A DNA stretch of 64,000 nucleotides. It comes from Gloeobacter kilaueensis JS1. Lineage in GTDB: Bacteria; Cyanobacteriota; Cyanobacteriia; Gloeobacterales; Gloeobacteraceae. Positions 8,442-16,879 of this stretch are shown here, in pieces. Location: the NCBI RefSeq assembly GCF_000484535.1, contig NC_022600.1:2852001-2916000 (forward strand), in the 5' to 3' direction. Position 1 is the first letter of the stretch. The number at the start of each line of letters is the position of its first letter. Under the pieces are notes generated by a model. That model saw only the letters and a program-made list of their open reading frames with translations, was not told where the DNA came from and ran no database searches. The translations under genes and the position numbers were made by a program.

Positions 8442-10148
8442 TTACCAGTTGAGGCGAACGTGCTCGGCGATGGGACCAAGGGCGAGCACCGGAAAATAGC
8501 TCAGGCCACCGGTGATGAGTATGACTGCGATCAAAAAGCCAGCAAACTGCGGCGTCGCTGAGGGCAGGCTGCCAGAAGTGGCAGGACGGCGGACCTGTTT
8601 TGCGAATTGCCCTGCGAGTGCCAGGGCAATCACACCCTGGCCAAAACGGCCCAGCATCATCGCAATCGCGGTGGTCAGATTGTAAAAGGGGCTATTGGCA
8701 TTCAGACCGGCAAAGTTCTGGCCGTTGTTGGCAAAGCTGCTGCTATAGGCGTAGAGAATTTCGCTGAAGCCGTGAAAGCCGCTGTTGGTGACAAGCCCTG
8801 CTCGGCCTTCGGCGGTGCTCACAGCCAGGGCCGTGAGCGACAGCACCGCCAACGGCCCAAGCACGATGTAAAGAGCGACGAGCTTGATTTCCACGATGCC
8901 GATGCGCTTGCCCAGATATTCCGGTACGATCCCCACCATCAGGCTGGCGACAAACAGCGCCACTACCTGCACGACGATCAGGCTATAGAGGCCCGTGCCC
9001 AGTCCGCCGTAGATAATTTCACCCAGGAGCATATTCACCAGTGGCACCGCGCCGCCCAGCGGCAGGTAACTGTCGTGCATCGAGTTGTAGGAGCCGGTAG
9101 CCCCGTTGGAGGTCGTGATCGCTCCCAACACCGAACCGCCGATGCCAAAGCGGACCTCCTTGCCTTCCAGGTTGCCGTCGGGCAGGATATTGGCGAGTGC
9201 GGCAATTTGTGGATTGTTCGCCTGCTCTATCCAGCCGCAGGCCAGTAGACCAAGCAGGAACAACACCGTCATCACCCCGAAAAGCATCCAGCCTTCCCGT
9301 GGCCGCCCGATGAGCCGCCCGAAAGTGCAGGTCAAGGCAGCAGGCAGAACGACGATGGCCAGCATTTCCAGAAAATTGCTCAGCGAAGTCGGGTTCTCGT
9401 AGGGATGGGCGGCATTGACGTTGAAGAACCCGCCGCCGTTGGTGCCCAAATTTTTGATGAATTCAAGGGCAGCCACCGGTCCCTGGGCGATCACCTGCTG
9501 TCGGCCTTCGAGGGTGGTAACGGCAGTATAAGGATCAAAGTTGAGGGGTACACCCTGCCAGACCAGTACCAGACCGCCTGCCAGAGACAGTGGCAACAAC
9601 ACCCACAGCGACGCGCGGACAATGTCTACCCAAAAATTTCCCAGTTCTGTACTTTGCTGCCGGGCCAGACCGCGAATAAAGGCAATCCCCACCGCCAGCC
9701 CGGCAGCCCCGGCCAGAAAGTTTTGAGCGCTCAGCCCCACTATCTGGCTGATATAGCTCATCGTCGTCTCGCCGCCATATGCCTGCCAGGTGGTAGTCGT
9801 GGCGAAGCTAATCGCTGTGTTCGATGCCAGATCGGGGGTGAGCGGTGTCGTCAGATAGCTCGCTGGTCCTCCAGGAAGCACCGACTGCAGGCGCAGCAAT
9901 CCATAGAGCACCAGCGAACCGCCCAGGCCAAACAGAACAAAGCACAGGGCGTAGCGCTTCCAGTCCATCTGCTCGGAGATATCGACGCCGAACAGCCGCA
10001 GGAGCCAGCGCTCCACCGGTCGTAGCAGCGGATCGAGCAGGGTCTTTTCGCCCTCGAAGACTAGAGCGAGGTAGGTGCCGACAGGCTGAACCAGCAAGGC
10101 GACCACCAGCAAGAAGATCCCGTACTGCAGCAAGTTCGCCCCACTCAT
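8442..10148 (-). CDS. kdpA: potassium-transporting ATPase subunit KdpA (copy 2)
   Basis: This 568-residue polytopic protein is clearly KdpA. The pore regions are LGTNGGGFFNVNAAHPYENP, TSNGATGSYNSMHDS and FANNGQNFAGLNANSPFYN, which are closer to the common form than in copy 1. In the first loop it has FATTTTWQAYGGE, where copy 1 keeps [11 protein letters not shown]. It follows kdpC copy 2 by 37 bases on the minus strand and no kdpB lies next to it. It either shares KdpB from the neighbouring operon or pairs with one outside the window. The transcript could read on toward kdpF, but the palindromic element lies between. Confidence 0.94.
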   Translation of the reverse strand: MSGANLLQYGIFLLVVALLVQPVGTYLALVFEGEKTLLDPLLRPVERWLLRLFGVDISEQMDWKRYALCFVLFGLGGSLVLYGLLRLQSVLPGGPASYLTTPLTPDLASNTAISFATTTTWQAYGGETTMSYISQIVGLSAQNFLAGAAGLAVGIAFIRGLARQQSTELGNFWVDIVRASLWVLLPLSLAGGLVLVWQGVPLNFDPYTAVTTLEGRQQVIAQGPVAALEFIKNLGTNGGGFFNVNAAHPYENPTSLSNFLEMLAIVVLPAALTCTFGRLIGRPREGWMLFGVMTVLFLLGLLACGWIEQANNPQIAALANILPDGNLEGKEVRFGIGGSVLGAITTSNGATGSYNSMHDSYLPLGGAVPLVNMLLGEIIYGGLGTGLYSLIVVQVVALFVASLMVGIVPEYLGKRIGIVEIKLVALYIVLGPLAVLSLTALAVSTAEGRAGLVTNSGFHGFSEILYAYSSSFANNGQNFAGLNANSPFYNLTTAIAMMLGRFGQGVIALALAGQFAKQVRRPATSGSLPSATPQFAGFLIAVILITGGLSYFPVLALGPIAEHVRLNW

Positions 10149-10185
10149 CGATCGTCAGTCCTCCAGAATGCAGGTAACAGGGCGC

Positions 10186-10764
10186 TCATCGGCTCCCCAG
10201 CGCGTCGAGGGCCAGATTAAGCTGCAGAACATTCACCTGCGGCTCACCCAAAAAGCCCAGCACTCGCCCTTCGATCTGCTGTTCGACCAGAGCGTGGACA
10301 CGGGCAGGTGCGAGACTGCGGGCACGGGCCACTCGCCCAGCCTGATAGTGGGCCGCCGCCGGAGAAATATCCGGATCGAGCCCGGAGCCCGAGGCCGTTA
10401 TCAAGTCGATAGGTACGGGCGCGGTGTTGGTCGGATCGGTGGCCCGCAGGTGAGCAATGCGCCCGCGCCCCTCCTGGGTCAGCTTCTCGTTGGTAGGCCC
10501 GAGGTTAGAGCCCGACGAAGCAGCCGCGTTGTAGGGCGCAGGGGTTGTGGCCGAAGGGCGGCTCCAGAAATAGCGTGGGGAGGTAAATTCCTGGCCGATG
10601 AGTCGGGAGCCGACGATCCGTCCGTTGCGGGTTACCAGACTGCCGTGCGCCTGAAAAGGAAAAGCCAGACTTGCTATCCCCGCGAGCAGCAGTGGATAGA
10701 CGATGCCGGTGAGCAGCGTTAGAACCATCACCGACAGTAGCGCTGGCCGAAGTTGCGTCCACAT
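10186..10764 (-). CDS. kdpC: potassium-transporting ATPase subunit KdpC (copy 2)
   Basis: This 192-residue KdpC has an N-terminal membrane helix (about 8-32), SRLIGQEFTSPRYFWSRPS, and SGLDPDISPAAAHYQAGRVAR. The ATG at 10764 is eight bases after the stop of a 58-residue membrane peptide. Gene order here is small peptide, kdpC, kdpA, the reverse of the usual A-B-C order and without kdpB. Confidence 0.94.
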   Translation of the reverse strand: MWTQLRPALLSVMVLTLLTGIVYPLLLAGIASLAFPFQAHGSLVTRNGRIVGSRLIGQEFTSPRYFWSRPSATTPAPYNAAASSGSNLGPTNEKLTQEGRGRIAHLRATDPTNTAPVPIDLITASGSGLDPDISPAAAHYQAGRVARARSLAPARVHALVEQQIEGRVLGFLGEPQVNVLQLNLALDALGSR

Positions 10765-10772
10765 AAGTCTCT

Positions 10773-10949
10773 CTACTCAGAACGTGCGGCGAGGGCTGGT
10801 TCTTCGGAGCCGGTGGACACTTCGTCAGAATCTGCCACCAGTGCCTGCTCGGTCGCCGGCTCTACCGCCAGCCATCCGCAAAACACAACCAGTGCCCCCG
10901 CCCCGGCGAAGAGCGCCAATATCCAGAGCAGGCAAACAACGTCCGCCAT
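10773..10949 (-). CDS. small membrane peptide upstream of kdpC copy 2
   Basis: This is a 58-residue open frame. It has one hydrophobic helix (starting MADVVCLLWILALFAGAGAL) and an acidic, Glu/Ser-rich tail. A purine-rich AAAGAGGGAAAG stretch precedes the ATG, and it ends eight bases before kdpC copy 2. By position and single-helix form it may play a KdpF- or KdpG-like role (KdpG is a small extra gene in Anabaena kdp operons), but there is no motif to prove it. Confidence 0.55.
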   Translation of the reverse strand: MADVVCLLWILALFAGAGALVVFCGWLAVEPATEQALVADSDEVSTGSEEPALAARSE

Positions 10950-11184
10950 CCGCTTTCCCTCTTTGGGCCGCTTTCTTTATTAGATAGCGGCCTCTGCGCC
11001 GGCAACGAGCCACCCGCCAAAGTGTAGCGGAACGTTCTATATCACCCAGTGTGGATTGCAGGGACATCAAAATTTCGTCAAGACCAGCACAATGAGACTT
11101 TCGACCGTCTAGGATCAGCTTCGGGTTATTGGGGCGGGAGTGATAACGGGAGACAGCTCGGGGTGCTTCCGCGAGCACGCAACC

Positions 11185-12561
11185 ATGTTTACAGAAGCAA
11201 AGGTGAAGATCGAACTGCTCAAACGGCGTTTGCAACATAAGAGCTTTCTTCTGCTTCGCTGGCAGGAGAGGTTGCTCGCTGGCTACTGGTTCGTGCCGTC
11301 GTCAATGGCGATCGCGGCTGTCGCGCTATCAAGCGTTATGCTCGCCATCGACAGGCTCAATACCGCTCCGTGGACGGGCCTGATCGCAGAAGGCTATTTC
11401 GGCGGACCAAACGGTGCCTTGATGCTGCTTTCTACCGTGGCCGGTTCAACGATCACCGTTGCTGGCACGGTATTTTCGGTCACCCTTGTCGCTCTAGCTC
11501 TCGCCTCGCAGCAGTTTGGGCCACGGGTACTGCGCAACTTTATGCAAGATATTCATTACCAATCGGTGCTGGGCACCTTCGTCGCGACGTTCATCTACTG
11601 CTTACTGATTCTGCGCACCGTTCGGGTGGACCCGCCCGGCACCTTCGTCCCGCATCTTTCGGTAGCAGTGGCCATTCTGCTTGCCCTGGCGGGCATTGTC
11701 GTGCTCATCTACTTCATCCACCATGCTGCCACTTCGATCAATGCCTGGCATATTATCCGGGAAATCAGCGGCGAACTAGAGGAAAATATTATCTATATGT
11801 TTTCTGGAGCACTTGGCCAGGCTGGCTCGACTACTCGATCAGGCGATAGGATCGATCGCAAGGACGCTCAGCAAGGCCGGTCTATTCCGGCACAGGTGAG
11901 CGGCTACATTCGCTCGATCGATTACCAGCATCTGCTTCGCCTTGCAAGAGAACACGATCTCTTGCTGAATGTATGTTTGCGCCCTGGCAAATTTGTCGTT
12001 TCTGGCAGTGAACTTGCAATTGTCTGGCCTGCAGAGCGCGCTTCCCGCCGACTAATCGTACAGATCAGCGAGGCTTTTATTCTGGGTCGGGAGCGCACAC
12101 CTTTTCAAGACGTCGAGTTTTCGATCAAGCAGCTGGTGGAAATTGCGATTCGCGCTATCTCGCCTGCGATCAACGACCCTTTCACGGCGATCCGCTGCAT
12201 CGACCAGCTCTGTGCGGCCCTCTGCAGCCTTGCTGAAAAAGACTTTCCCTCTGGCCGCATCTACGACGGCGACCATCGCCTGCGGGTGATGGCCGACCAG
12301 GTAACGTTTCTTGAATTGCTCGACGACGCCTTCCACCAGATCCGCCAGTACAGCCGTACAGACGTAGCCGTAACGATCCGGTTGCTAGAAGCGATCACTA
12401 CCATTGCTGAACATGCCCATTTGGACATGAACCGAGCCGCCCTGCTGCATCATGCTGAAATGATTGCATCTAGCCAGACCGCCCAGATTTACGAGCCATT
12501 CGACCGCGAGGACATCGCTCGACAGTACGGCTTAGCGCTGCAGACCTTGCAGCAAAAGTGA
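11185..12561 (+). CDS. DUF2254 membrane protein
   Basis: This 458-residue predicted inner-membrane protein has four N-terminal hydrophobic segments (within about residues 25-190) and a long soluble C-terminal half. The segment VALALASQQFGPRVLRNFMQ followed by LGTFVATFIYCLLILRTV is the conserved core of the DUF2254 family. AIRAISPAINDPFTAIRCID in the soluble part is also typical. No function is established. The start at 11185 (MFTEAKVK) is preferred over an upstream in-frame codon at 11140 because it begins just before the basic segment preceding the first helix. It faces away from the kdp genes and converges on a TPR gene. Confidence 0.8.
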   Translation: MFTEAKVKIELLKRRLQHKSFLLLRWQERLLAGYWFVPSSMAIAAVALSSVMLAIDRLNTAPWTGLIAEGYFGGPNGALMLLSTVAGSTITVAGTVFSVTLVALALASQQFGPRVLRNFMQDIHYQSVLGTFVATFIYCLLILRTVRVDPPGTFVPHLSVAVAILLALAGIVVLIYFIHHAATSINAWHIIREISGELEENIIYMFSGALGQAGSTTRSGDRIDRKDAQQGRSIPAQVSGYIRSIDYQHLLRLAREHDLLLNVCLRPGKFVVSGSELAIVWPAERASRRLIVQISEAFILGRERTPFQDVEFSIKQLVEIAIRAISPAINDPFTAIRCIDQLCAALCSLAEKDFPSGRIYDGDHRLRVMADQVTFLELLDDAFHQIRQYSRTDVAVTIRLLEAITTIAEHAHLDMNRAALLHHAEMIASSQTAQIYEPFDREDIARQYGLALQTLQQK

Positions 12562-12569
12562 ATGGCCCT

Positions 12570-13472
12570 TTACGTCCCGCAGCGCTCGCGGGTGAGTTTG
12601 CTGGTGCGCAGATTCTTTAACCACAGCAGAATGCTGCGGCAGCCAGCCCGGTCTCCCTGTCTATAAAGCCGCTCCGCCACTATGAGCAAATCCTCAAAAA
12701 TTCCACAGCACTCGCTCAAATCTGGTAGAGAAGCGGATCGGTCCACTGCACAAATAAGACGAATTGCCTGACGGAAGTCTTCGATTGCTTCCAGCAGCCT
12801 GTCTGTACTGAAGTAGGTAAAGGCGCGGTTGTAGTAGGCTTCTGGTCTACCGGGATTGAGCCGCAACGACTGGGTATAGTCGGCAATCGCTGCTGAGTCT
12901 TTTCCCAACTGGCTATGACACAGCCCACGGTTGAAGAACGCCTCCCAATCGTTCGGAGCAAACCGGATCGCCTCACTGAAGTCGGCGAGCGCCCGGTTGT
13001 AATGTCTGAGATCCCAGTACACGGAGCCGCGATTGTAGTACGACTCGGAATCTTCCGGGTTCAAGCGGATTGCCTTGTTAAAGTCAGATAAAGCGCCTCG
13101 CTTGTCCCCCAGCCTGTCACGGGCCACTCCCCGATTGAACTGGGCACCGGCAAATGCTGGAGCCAGCCGCAACGCCTGAGTGTAATCGTCGATTGCTCCC
13201 TGACAATCTCCGACGTGCAACCGGGCGGTACCACGGTTGTTGAGGGCGAGGGCGTCTTTTGGAGCAAGCCTTATAGCCTCGGTATAATCGGCGATCGCTC
13301 CGTGCCAATCATCGAGTCCCTGGCGAGCAACACCACGATTAACGTAGGCACTGATAAACCCCGGCTCGAAGAGCAAGGCATAGTTATATTCGACAATCGC
13401 CTCACCGTGTTCTCCTTTACGCAACCAATCGTTGGCGAGCTGAAAATGGGTTTGTGCCCCTTTAGATTGCAT
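12570..13472 (-). CDS. TPR repeat protein
   Basis: This 300-residue protein is made almost wholly of tetratricopeptide repeats, about seven 34-residue units with the recurring pattern AL-x-NRG-x-AR-x-x-x-GD-x-x-GAI-x-DY-x-x-AI-R-L-x-P. Such solenoids are protein-interaction scaffolds. The ATG at 13472 has a GGAG site at proper distance; an in-frame TTG at 13502 does not. No signal peptide is visible. Partner unknown. It ends nine bases from the convergent DUF2254 gene. Confidence 0.88.
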   Translation of the reverse strand: MQSKGAQTHFQLANDWLRKGEHGEAIVEYNYALLFEPGFISAYVNRGVARQGLDDWHGAIADYTEAIRLAPKDALALNNRGTARLHVGDCQGAIDDYTQALRLAPAFAGAQFNRGVARDRLGDKRGALSDFNKAIRLNPEDSESYYNRGSVYWDLRHYNRALADFSEAIRFAPNDWEAFFNRGLCHSQLGKDSAAIADYTQSLRLNPGRPEAYYNRAFTYFSTDRLLEAIEDFRQAIRLICAVDRSASLPDLSECCGIFEDLLIVAERLYRQGDRAGCRSILLWLKNLRTSKLTRERCGT

Positions 13473-13509
13473 GATGGTTTCTCCATTCCTGCCAACAGCC
13501 AATACCTGC

Positions 13510-13569
13510 TCAGTGCTCTTTTAAGTGGAAATACCAGATAGCAAGAGCAACCGCTGCAATAGCTAACAT
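13510..13569 (-). CDS. possible 19-residue membrane peptide
   Basis: This short frame encodes MLAIAAVALAIWYFHLKEH. It has an ATG, a GGAG site about eight bases upstream, and begins 12 bases after the stop of the RRM gene. A hydrophobic core with a charged tail is what a real micro-peptide could look like, but frames this short also arise by chance. Confidence 0.25.
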   Translation of the reverse strand: MLAIAAVALAIWYFHLKEH

Positions 13570-13581
13570 TGAAGTTTTCTC

Positions 13582-13857
13582 CTAGGATGCGTTGTCTTGG
13601 CGCAATTTGATCGAGATGCGAGGAGTGGCTTTGACCACGTATAGGCAACGTCCCATCCACTCAGTAGCATCTAGAAGACGAACGGCCTTTTCTTCATCCT
13701 CGCCGTTGTTCAAGTTTACAAAAGCATAACCGTGAGCACGACCAGTCTCTTGCTCCCTGGGCAGCATGAGCTGTTCAAGAACACCGTAGCCTCGGAAAAG
13801 AGATTCAATCGCTTTCTCTGTCACACTTGTGGACAAGTTTCCGACGTAAATAGTCAT
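13582..13857 (-). CDS. RNA-binding protein with one RRM domain
   Basis: This 91-residue protein is one RNA-recognition motif. RNP2 appears as IYVGNL at residues 3-8 and RNP1 as AHGYAFV near residue 43. It resembles the cyanobacterial Rbp proteins, which bind single-stranded RNA and are often cold-induced. The usual Gly-rich tail of the RbpA type is absent. The start MTIYVGN at 13857 is chosen because RRM proteins of this family begin there; the frame extends upstream another 12 codons. Confidence 0.9.
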   Translation of the reverse strand: MTIYVGNLSTSVTEKAIESLFRGYGVLEQLMLPREQETGRAHGYAFVNLNNGEDEEKAVRLLDATEWMGRCLYVVKATPRISIKLRQDNAS

Positions 13858-14037
13858 GGAGTTGACCAGAATCAGGGTTTCTTTGACGAACAACTGTGAT
13901 GTAGTTGGTTGTCTATTCTATTGAATCGCGGCTCTGCTCAAGAAAGTATCAAGCTTGGCTTCTTCTGGGTAAGTGAACTGTAAAATCGGTGCTTTCCGTT
14001 GTGTGCGAATGGACCTGAAAAAGTGAGAAACGTCTCT

Positions 14038-14724
14038 TCAATCGGATTTGAGTCGATAGCCCACTCTAGGTTCGGTAACCAGATGACGTGGCCTGGCGGG
14101 ATCGGCTTCCAGTTTGTGCCGCAACTGCGCCATGTATACGCGCAGGTAGTGACTTTCTTTGGCATAGGACAATCCCCAGACTTCAGTCAGCAACTGCTGG
14201 TGAGTGAGAACTTTGCCTGCCTGGCGCATCAGGGTGACCAGCAGTTTGTATTCGAGGGGAGTGAGATGCACCTCCCGGTCGGCGGCGAAGACCCGCCGGT
14301 GTTCGATGTCCACGAGCAAGTCACCGGCGCGAAACACCGCTTGTCCCTGCTCAAGTCTGTTGCGAACCGAGCGGCGCAGGGCGACGCGCATCCGGGCGAG
14401 CAGTTCTCCCGCGCCGAACGGTTTGGTCAGACAATCATCCGCGCCCGCATCCAGAGCAGTGATCTTGTCGTCTTCCTTGTCGCGGGTCGAAAGCGCGATG
14501 ATCGGTACCTGCGTCCATTCCCGCAATTGCCGAATCACCTCTAGCCCATCGACATCCGGCAGGCTGAGAGCCAGTAAGATCAATTCTGGTCGTCGGGTTG
14601 CTACCTGAGAAATTCCCTCGCGACCAGTTGCTGCCTCGATAAGCTTGTAGCCACAATCTAGTAGAGCGGCTTGTAAAAAGTGGCGGATTTGCCAATCGTC
14701 TTCGATGATCAAGATGATACTCAA
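14038..14724 (-). CDS. KdpE-like OmpR-family response regulator with altered receiver
   Basis: This protein of about 228 residues has a receiver domain (1-120) and a winged-helix OmpR/PhoB DNA-binding domain (about 130-225). The stretches VIRQLREWTQVPIIALSTRD and ALDAGADDCLTKPF are close to KdpE. The conserved phospho-acceptor Asp should follow LILL, but the sequence reads ELILLALSLPDVDG, so it is Ala. The acidic EDD pocket, Ser and Lys are kept. The protein may therefore bind DNA without phosphorylation, or be controlled another way. No ATG is available at the start: TTG at 14724 fits the family start, and TTG at 14769 is the alternative. It follows the trkA-like gene on the same strand. Confidence 0.87.
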   Translation of the reverse strand: MSIILIIEDDWQIRHFLQAALLDCGYKLIEAATGREGISQVATRRPELILLALSLPDVDGLEVIRQLREWTQVPIIALSTRDKEDDKITALDAGADDCLTKPFGAGELLARMRVALRRSVRNRLEQGQAVFRAGDLLVDIEHRRVFAADREVHLTPLEYKLLVTLMRQAGKVLTHQQLLTEVWGLSYAKESHYLRVYMAQLRHKLEADPARPRHLVTEPRVGYRLKSD

Positions 14725-14784
14725 GGTGATTGCTCTCTTGTTGGAAGGCTCGGCTGCTGGATGTTGCAATGGCGGCAGCGTTGG

Positions 14785-15267
14785 TCACGGAGGGCTCCAG
14801 TGCTCTGGACCTTGCCTGCTTTTCTCTGCGGCAGATTCAAAAGACAGCAGCATCAAGACGGCGGCTGAAGCGAATGTTTCAGGCGGGATGTAGAGAGGAG
14901 CGGGAATCACCTTATCGACCGAACGCAGGAATGCCAGTCGCTTGGTATCCTCCACGCGCAGACAGATCTTGACTTTTGAGCTGACGTAACGAGCGGTAAG
15001 AGCGCAGGTGAGATTGGTGAGATCGTCACAGGTACAGGGAACCACCCAGTCCGCCGCACGACCCAGCAGGCCAGTGTGAATCACACCGTTGAGCGTGTGA
15101 CGATTTAAGCCATTGCCCGCGACGACAACCCGACCGAACTTAGCGGCAAGTTCACCTGCCCTCTCGGGGTCCGCTTCGAGCAGGGTGATTTTGTGGTTCT
15201 GCTCGAGCAGCGTGTGGGTAAGCGCAACACCGTAGCGCCCTCCACCAACCACGACAATACGGCTCAT
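14785..15267 (-). CDS. TrkA-N (RCK) domain potassium regulator
   Basis: This 160-residue protein is a single Rossmann NAD-binding RCK domain. It starts MSRIVVVGGGRYGVALTHTL with the GxGxxG-type loop and has the acidic residue (LLEAD) that ends the second strand. Such proteins gate K+ uptake systems by binding NAD(H) or nucleotides. There is no TrkA-C domain. The ATG at 15267 has a clear AAGGAG site; the longer frame is not needed. Upstream lies the 69-bp element shared with kdpF, and downstream the KdpE-like gene, which ties it to potassium control. Confidence 0.85.
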   Translation of the reverse strand: MSRIVVVGGGRYGVALTHTLLEQNHKITLLEADPERAGELAAKFGRVVVAGNGLNRHTLNGVIHTGLLGRAADWVVPCTCDDLTNLTCALTARYVSSKVKICLRVEDTKRLAFLRSVDKVIPAPLYIPPETFASAAVLMLLSFESAAEKSRQGPEHWSPP

Positions 15268-15342
15268 CTGGGATCTCCTTTCAAAAAGATGCAGCCAAGT
15301 AAAACCAGCAGCCATCAAAGCAGCAGAAATCTGAAGACTCTT

Positions 15343-15411
15343 GGCGATATATATCAGTTGATATATGCGCTACTTTCGAGTAGATCATTTTCAAGCTTGC
15401 AGGCCCAAATT
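15343..15411. repeat. 69-bp element shared with 8327-8395 (copy 2)
   Basis: This is the second copy of the element described at 8327-8395, 76 bases upstream of the trkA-like start. The match runs from the palindrome through a conserved CTTGCAGGCCCAAATT end, with about seven mismatches and no gap. Confidence 0.85.
15349..15366. promoter_or_regulatory. 18-bp palindrome, candidate operator of the trkA-like gene
   Basis: ATATATCA-GT-TGATATAT is identical to the site at 8333-8350. A lone half-site, TGATATAT followed by GC as in the full element, occurs at 15723-15730 ahead of the histidine kinase gene. Confidence 0.6.
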
Positions 15412-15435
15412 GAGGTTCACAGGCCATCTTCTGCC

Positions 15436-15669
15436 TCAATCGTCGGCAATCGAACCTGATTTGACGGCCAGTTGCTTTTCGGTGCGCTCCTCCTGCAGGC
15501 GCTCGCGCTCGCGCTCGATCCGGCGGCAGGTGCGCAGGGCCCGCGCCTGGGGATTATCGAAGACCAGGGTGGCGATATAAAAGGCCCAGAGCGCGATGAA
15601 CAACCAGACCCATTGATGCTCGGCGGGCAAGGACGTACCCATGAGAAATACCTGAACGCTTGATTCCAT
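15436..15669 (-). CDS. small single-pass membrane protein, unknown
   Basis: This is a 77-residue protein. A short N-terminus is followed by one helix (about 18-36, VWLFIALWAFYIATLVF) and a strongly charged helical tail rich in Arg and Glu that may form a coiled coil. A second in-frame ATG at 15639 would still include the helix. It precedes the trkA-like gene on the same strand and diverges from the histidine kinase. It resembles no family I know; the context suggests a link to potassium control. Confidence 0.5.
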   Translation of the reverse strand: MESSVQVFLMGTSLPAEHQWVWLFIALWAFYIATLVFDNPQARALRTCRRIERERERLQEERTEKQLAVKSGSIADD

Positions 15670-15800
15670 TCACCGACAGCACAGGATGCATCAGCAACAA
15701 AACAAGAGCAGCTTTAACCGGCTGATATATGCCCAAGAAATCGGCCATCGTCAGGATCTGCCTGTAGTGTTATCAAAGAAGAAAGAACGTCTTGATAGCG

Positions 15801-16859
15801 ATGGTTCGATTCAATCCGGTTGCGGTGTATATCGCCTTGATTTTGCTTGCGATTGTCGCGGTCGAATTCTCGACGCCGCCGGAGTACATCCTGGGCTACC
15901 TCTACGTCGGTCCGATCTTGCTCTCCAACTGGTTTCTCAGCCGCCGCGCCACAGCCTGGGTAACCGGGGGCAGCGTTGTGCTGACCCTCGCCAACTTGAT
16001 CGTGCCGGGTTTTGATCCGCCCAGTTCGATTGCCCTGGTAGACCGGCTGATCACCGTGGCCGCCCTGCTCACCGTCGCCTTTCTGGCGGCGAGCTACCGC
16101 CACATCCAGGAGGAGTCGCTCCATCAGCGCGCCCGCATCGAGACCCAGGAACAACTGGCCCAGGTGCGCGCCGACTTTATCGCCACCCTCACCCACGACC
16201 TGCGCACGCCGCTTTTGGGCACCCAGAGCACCCTCGCTTTTTTCAAAGACGGGCAGTTCGGTCCTACCACTGCCGGGCAGCAGGAGGTGCTCGCCGTGCT
16301 CCAAAAAAGTAACAGCCAGCAACTGGCGATGGTCGAGATGCTGCTGTCGATCTACCGCAACGACGAGCGCGGCCTGGTCCTCGAGCGCCACTTTATCGAT
16401 CTCGACGAACTGTGCGCCGAGCAGTTGACGCTGCTGCAGGATCTGGCGATGAGCCGCCAGATCGATCTGCGCTACGAGGGAATCGAAGGGGCGCGCCTGG
16501 CGGTGGACGGTATGCAGTTGGGGCGGGTGGTGGCTAACCTGGTGAGCAACGCGATCAAGCACACCCCCCGCGAAGGCGAGGTGGTCGTCCGATTGCTGCA
16601 CCGTCCCCGCGAGTACTGTCTGCTCGTCGAAGACACCGGTTCAGGCATAGCCGAAGCCGACTTGAGCCGTATCTTTGAGCGGTTTTACCAGTCGGACGGC
16701 ACCCGCGATGTACCCGGTACGGGCCTGGGACTCTATCTTTCCCGCCAGATCGTCGAAGCCCACGGCGGGCAGATCTGGGCGGAGAATCGATCCACTGGCG
16801 GCTGCACCTTCGGGGTGAGCCTGCCGGTCGCCTCCCAGGCGGCGGTTTCTGTTGTCTAA
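15801..16859 (+). CDS. membrane sensor histidine kinase
   Basis: This 352-residue kinase has about four N-terminal membrane segments (residues 5-105) and then a HisKA/HATPase core. The H-box is FIATLTHDLRTPLLG, the N-box NLVSNAIKH, and the G-boxes DTGSGIAE and GTGLGLYLS. It has no PAS, GAF or KdpD sensor domain, so the membrane part must sense the signal or it must take input from a partner. Twenty bases downstream is a NarL-type regulator, then the tandem KdpD-sensor gene. ATG at 15801 is preferred to an in-frame TTG at 15792. Confidence 0.92.
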   Translation: MVRFNPVAVYIALILLAIVAVEFSTPPEYILGYLYVGPILLSNWFLSRRATAWVTGGSVVLTLANLIVPGFDPPSSIALVDRLITVAALLTVAFLAASYRHIQEESLHQRARIETQEQLAQVRADFIATLTHDLRTPLLGTQSTLAFFKDGQFGPTTAGQQEVLAVLQKSNSQQLAMVEMLLSIYRNDERGLVLERHFIDLDELCAEQLTLLQDLAMSRQIDLRYEGIEGARLAVDGMQLGRVVANLVSNAIKHTPREGEVVVRLLHRPREYCLLVEDTGSGIAEADLSRIFERFYQSDGTRDVPGTGLGLYLSRQIVEAHGGQIWAENRSTGGCTFGVSLPVASQAAVSVV

Positions 16860-16879
16860 AGAAGCGAGCACCCAGGGCA

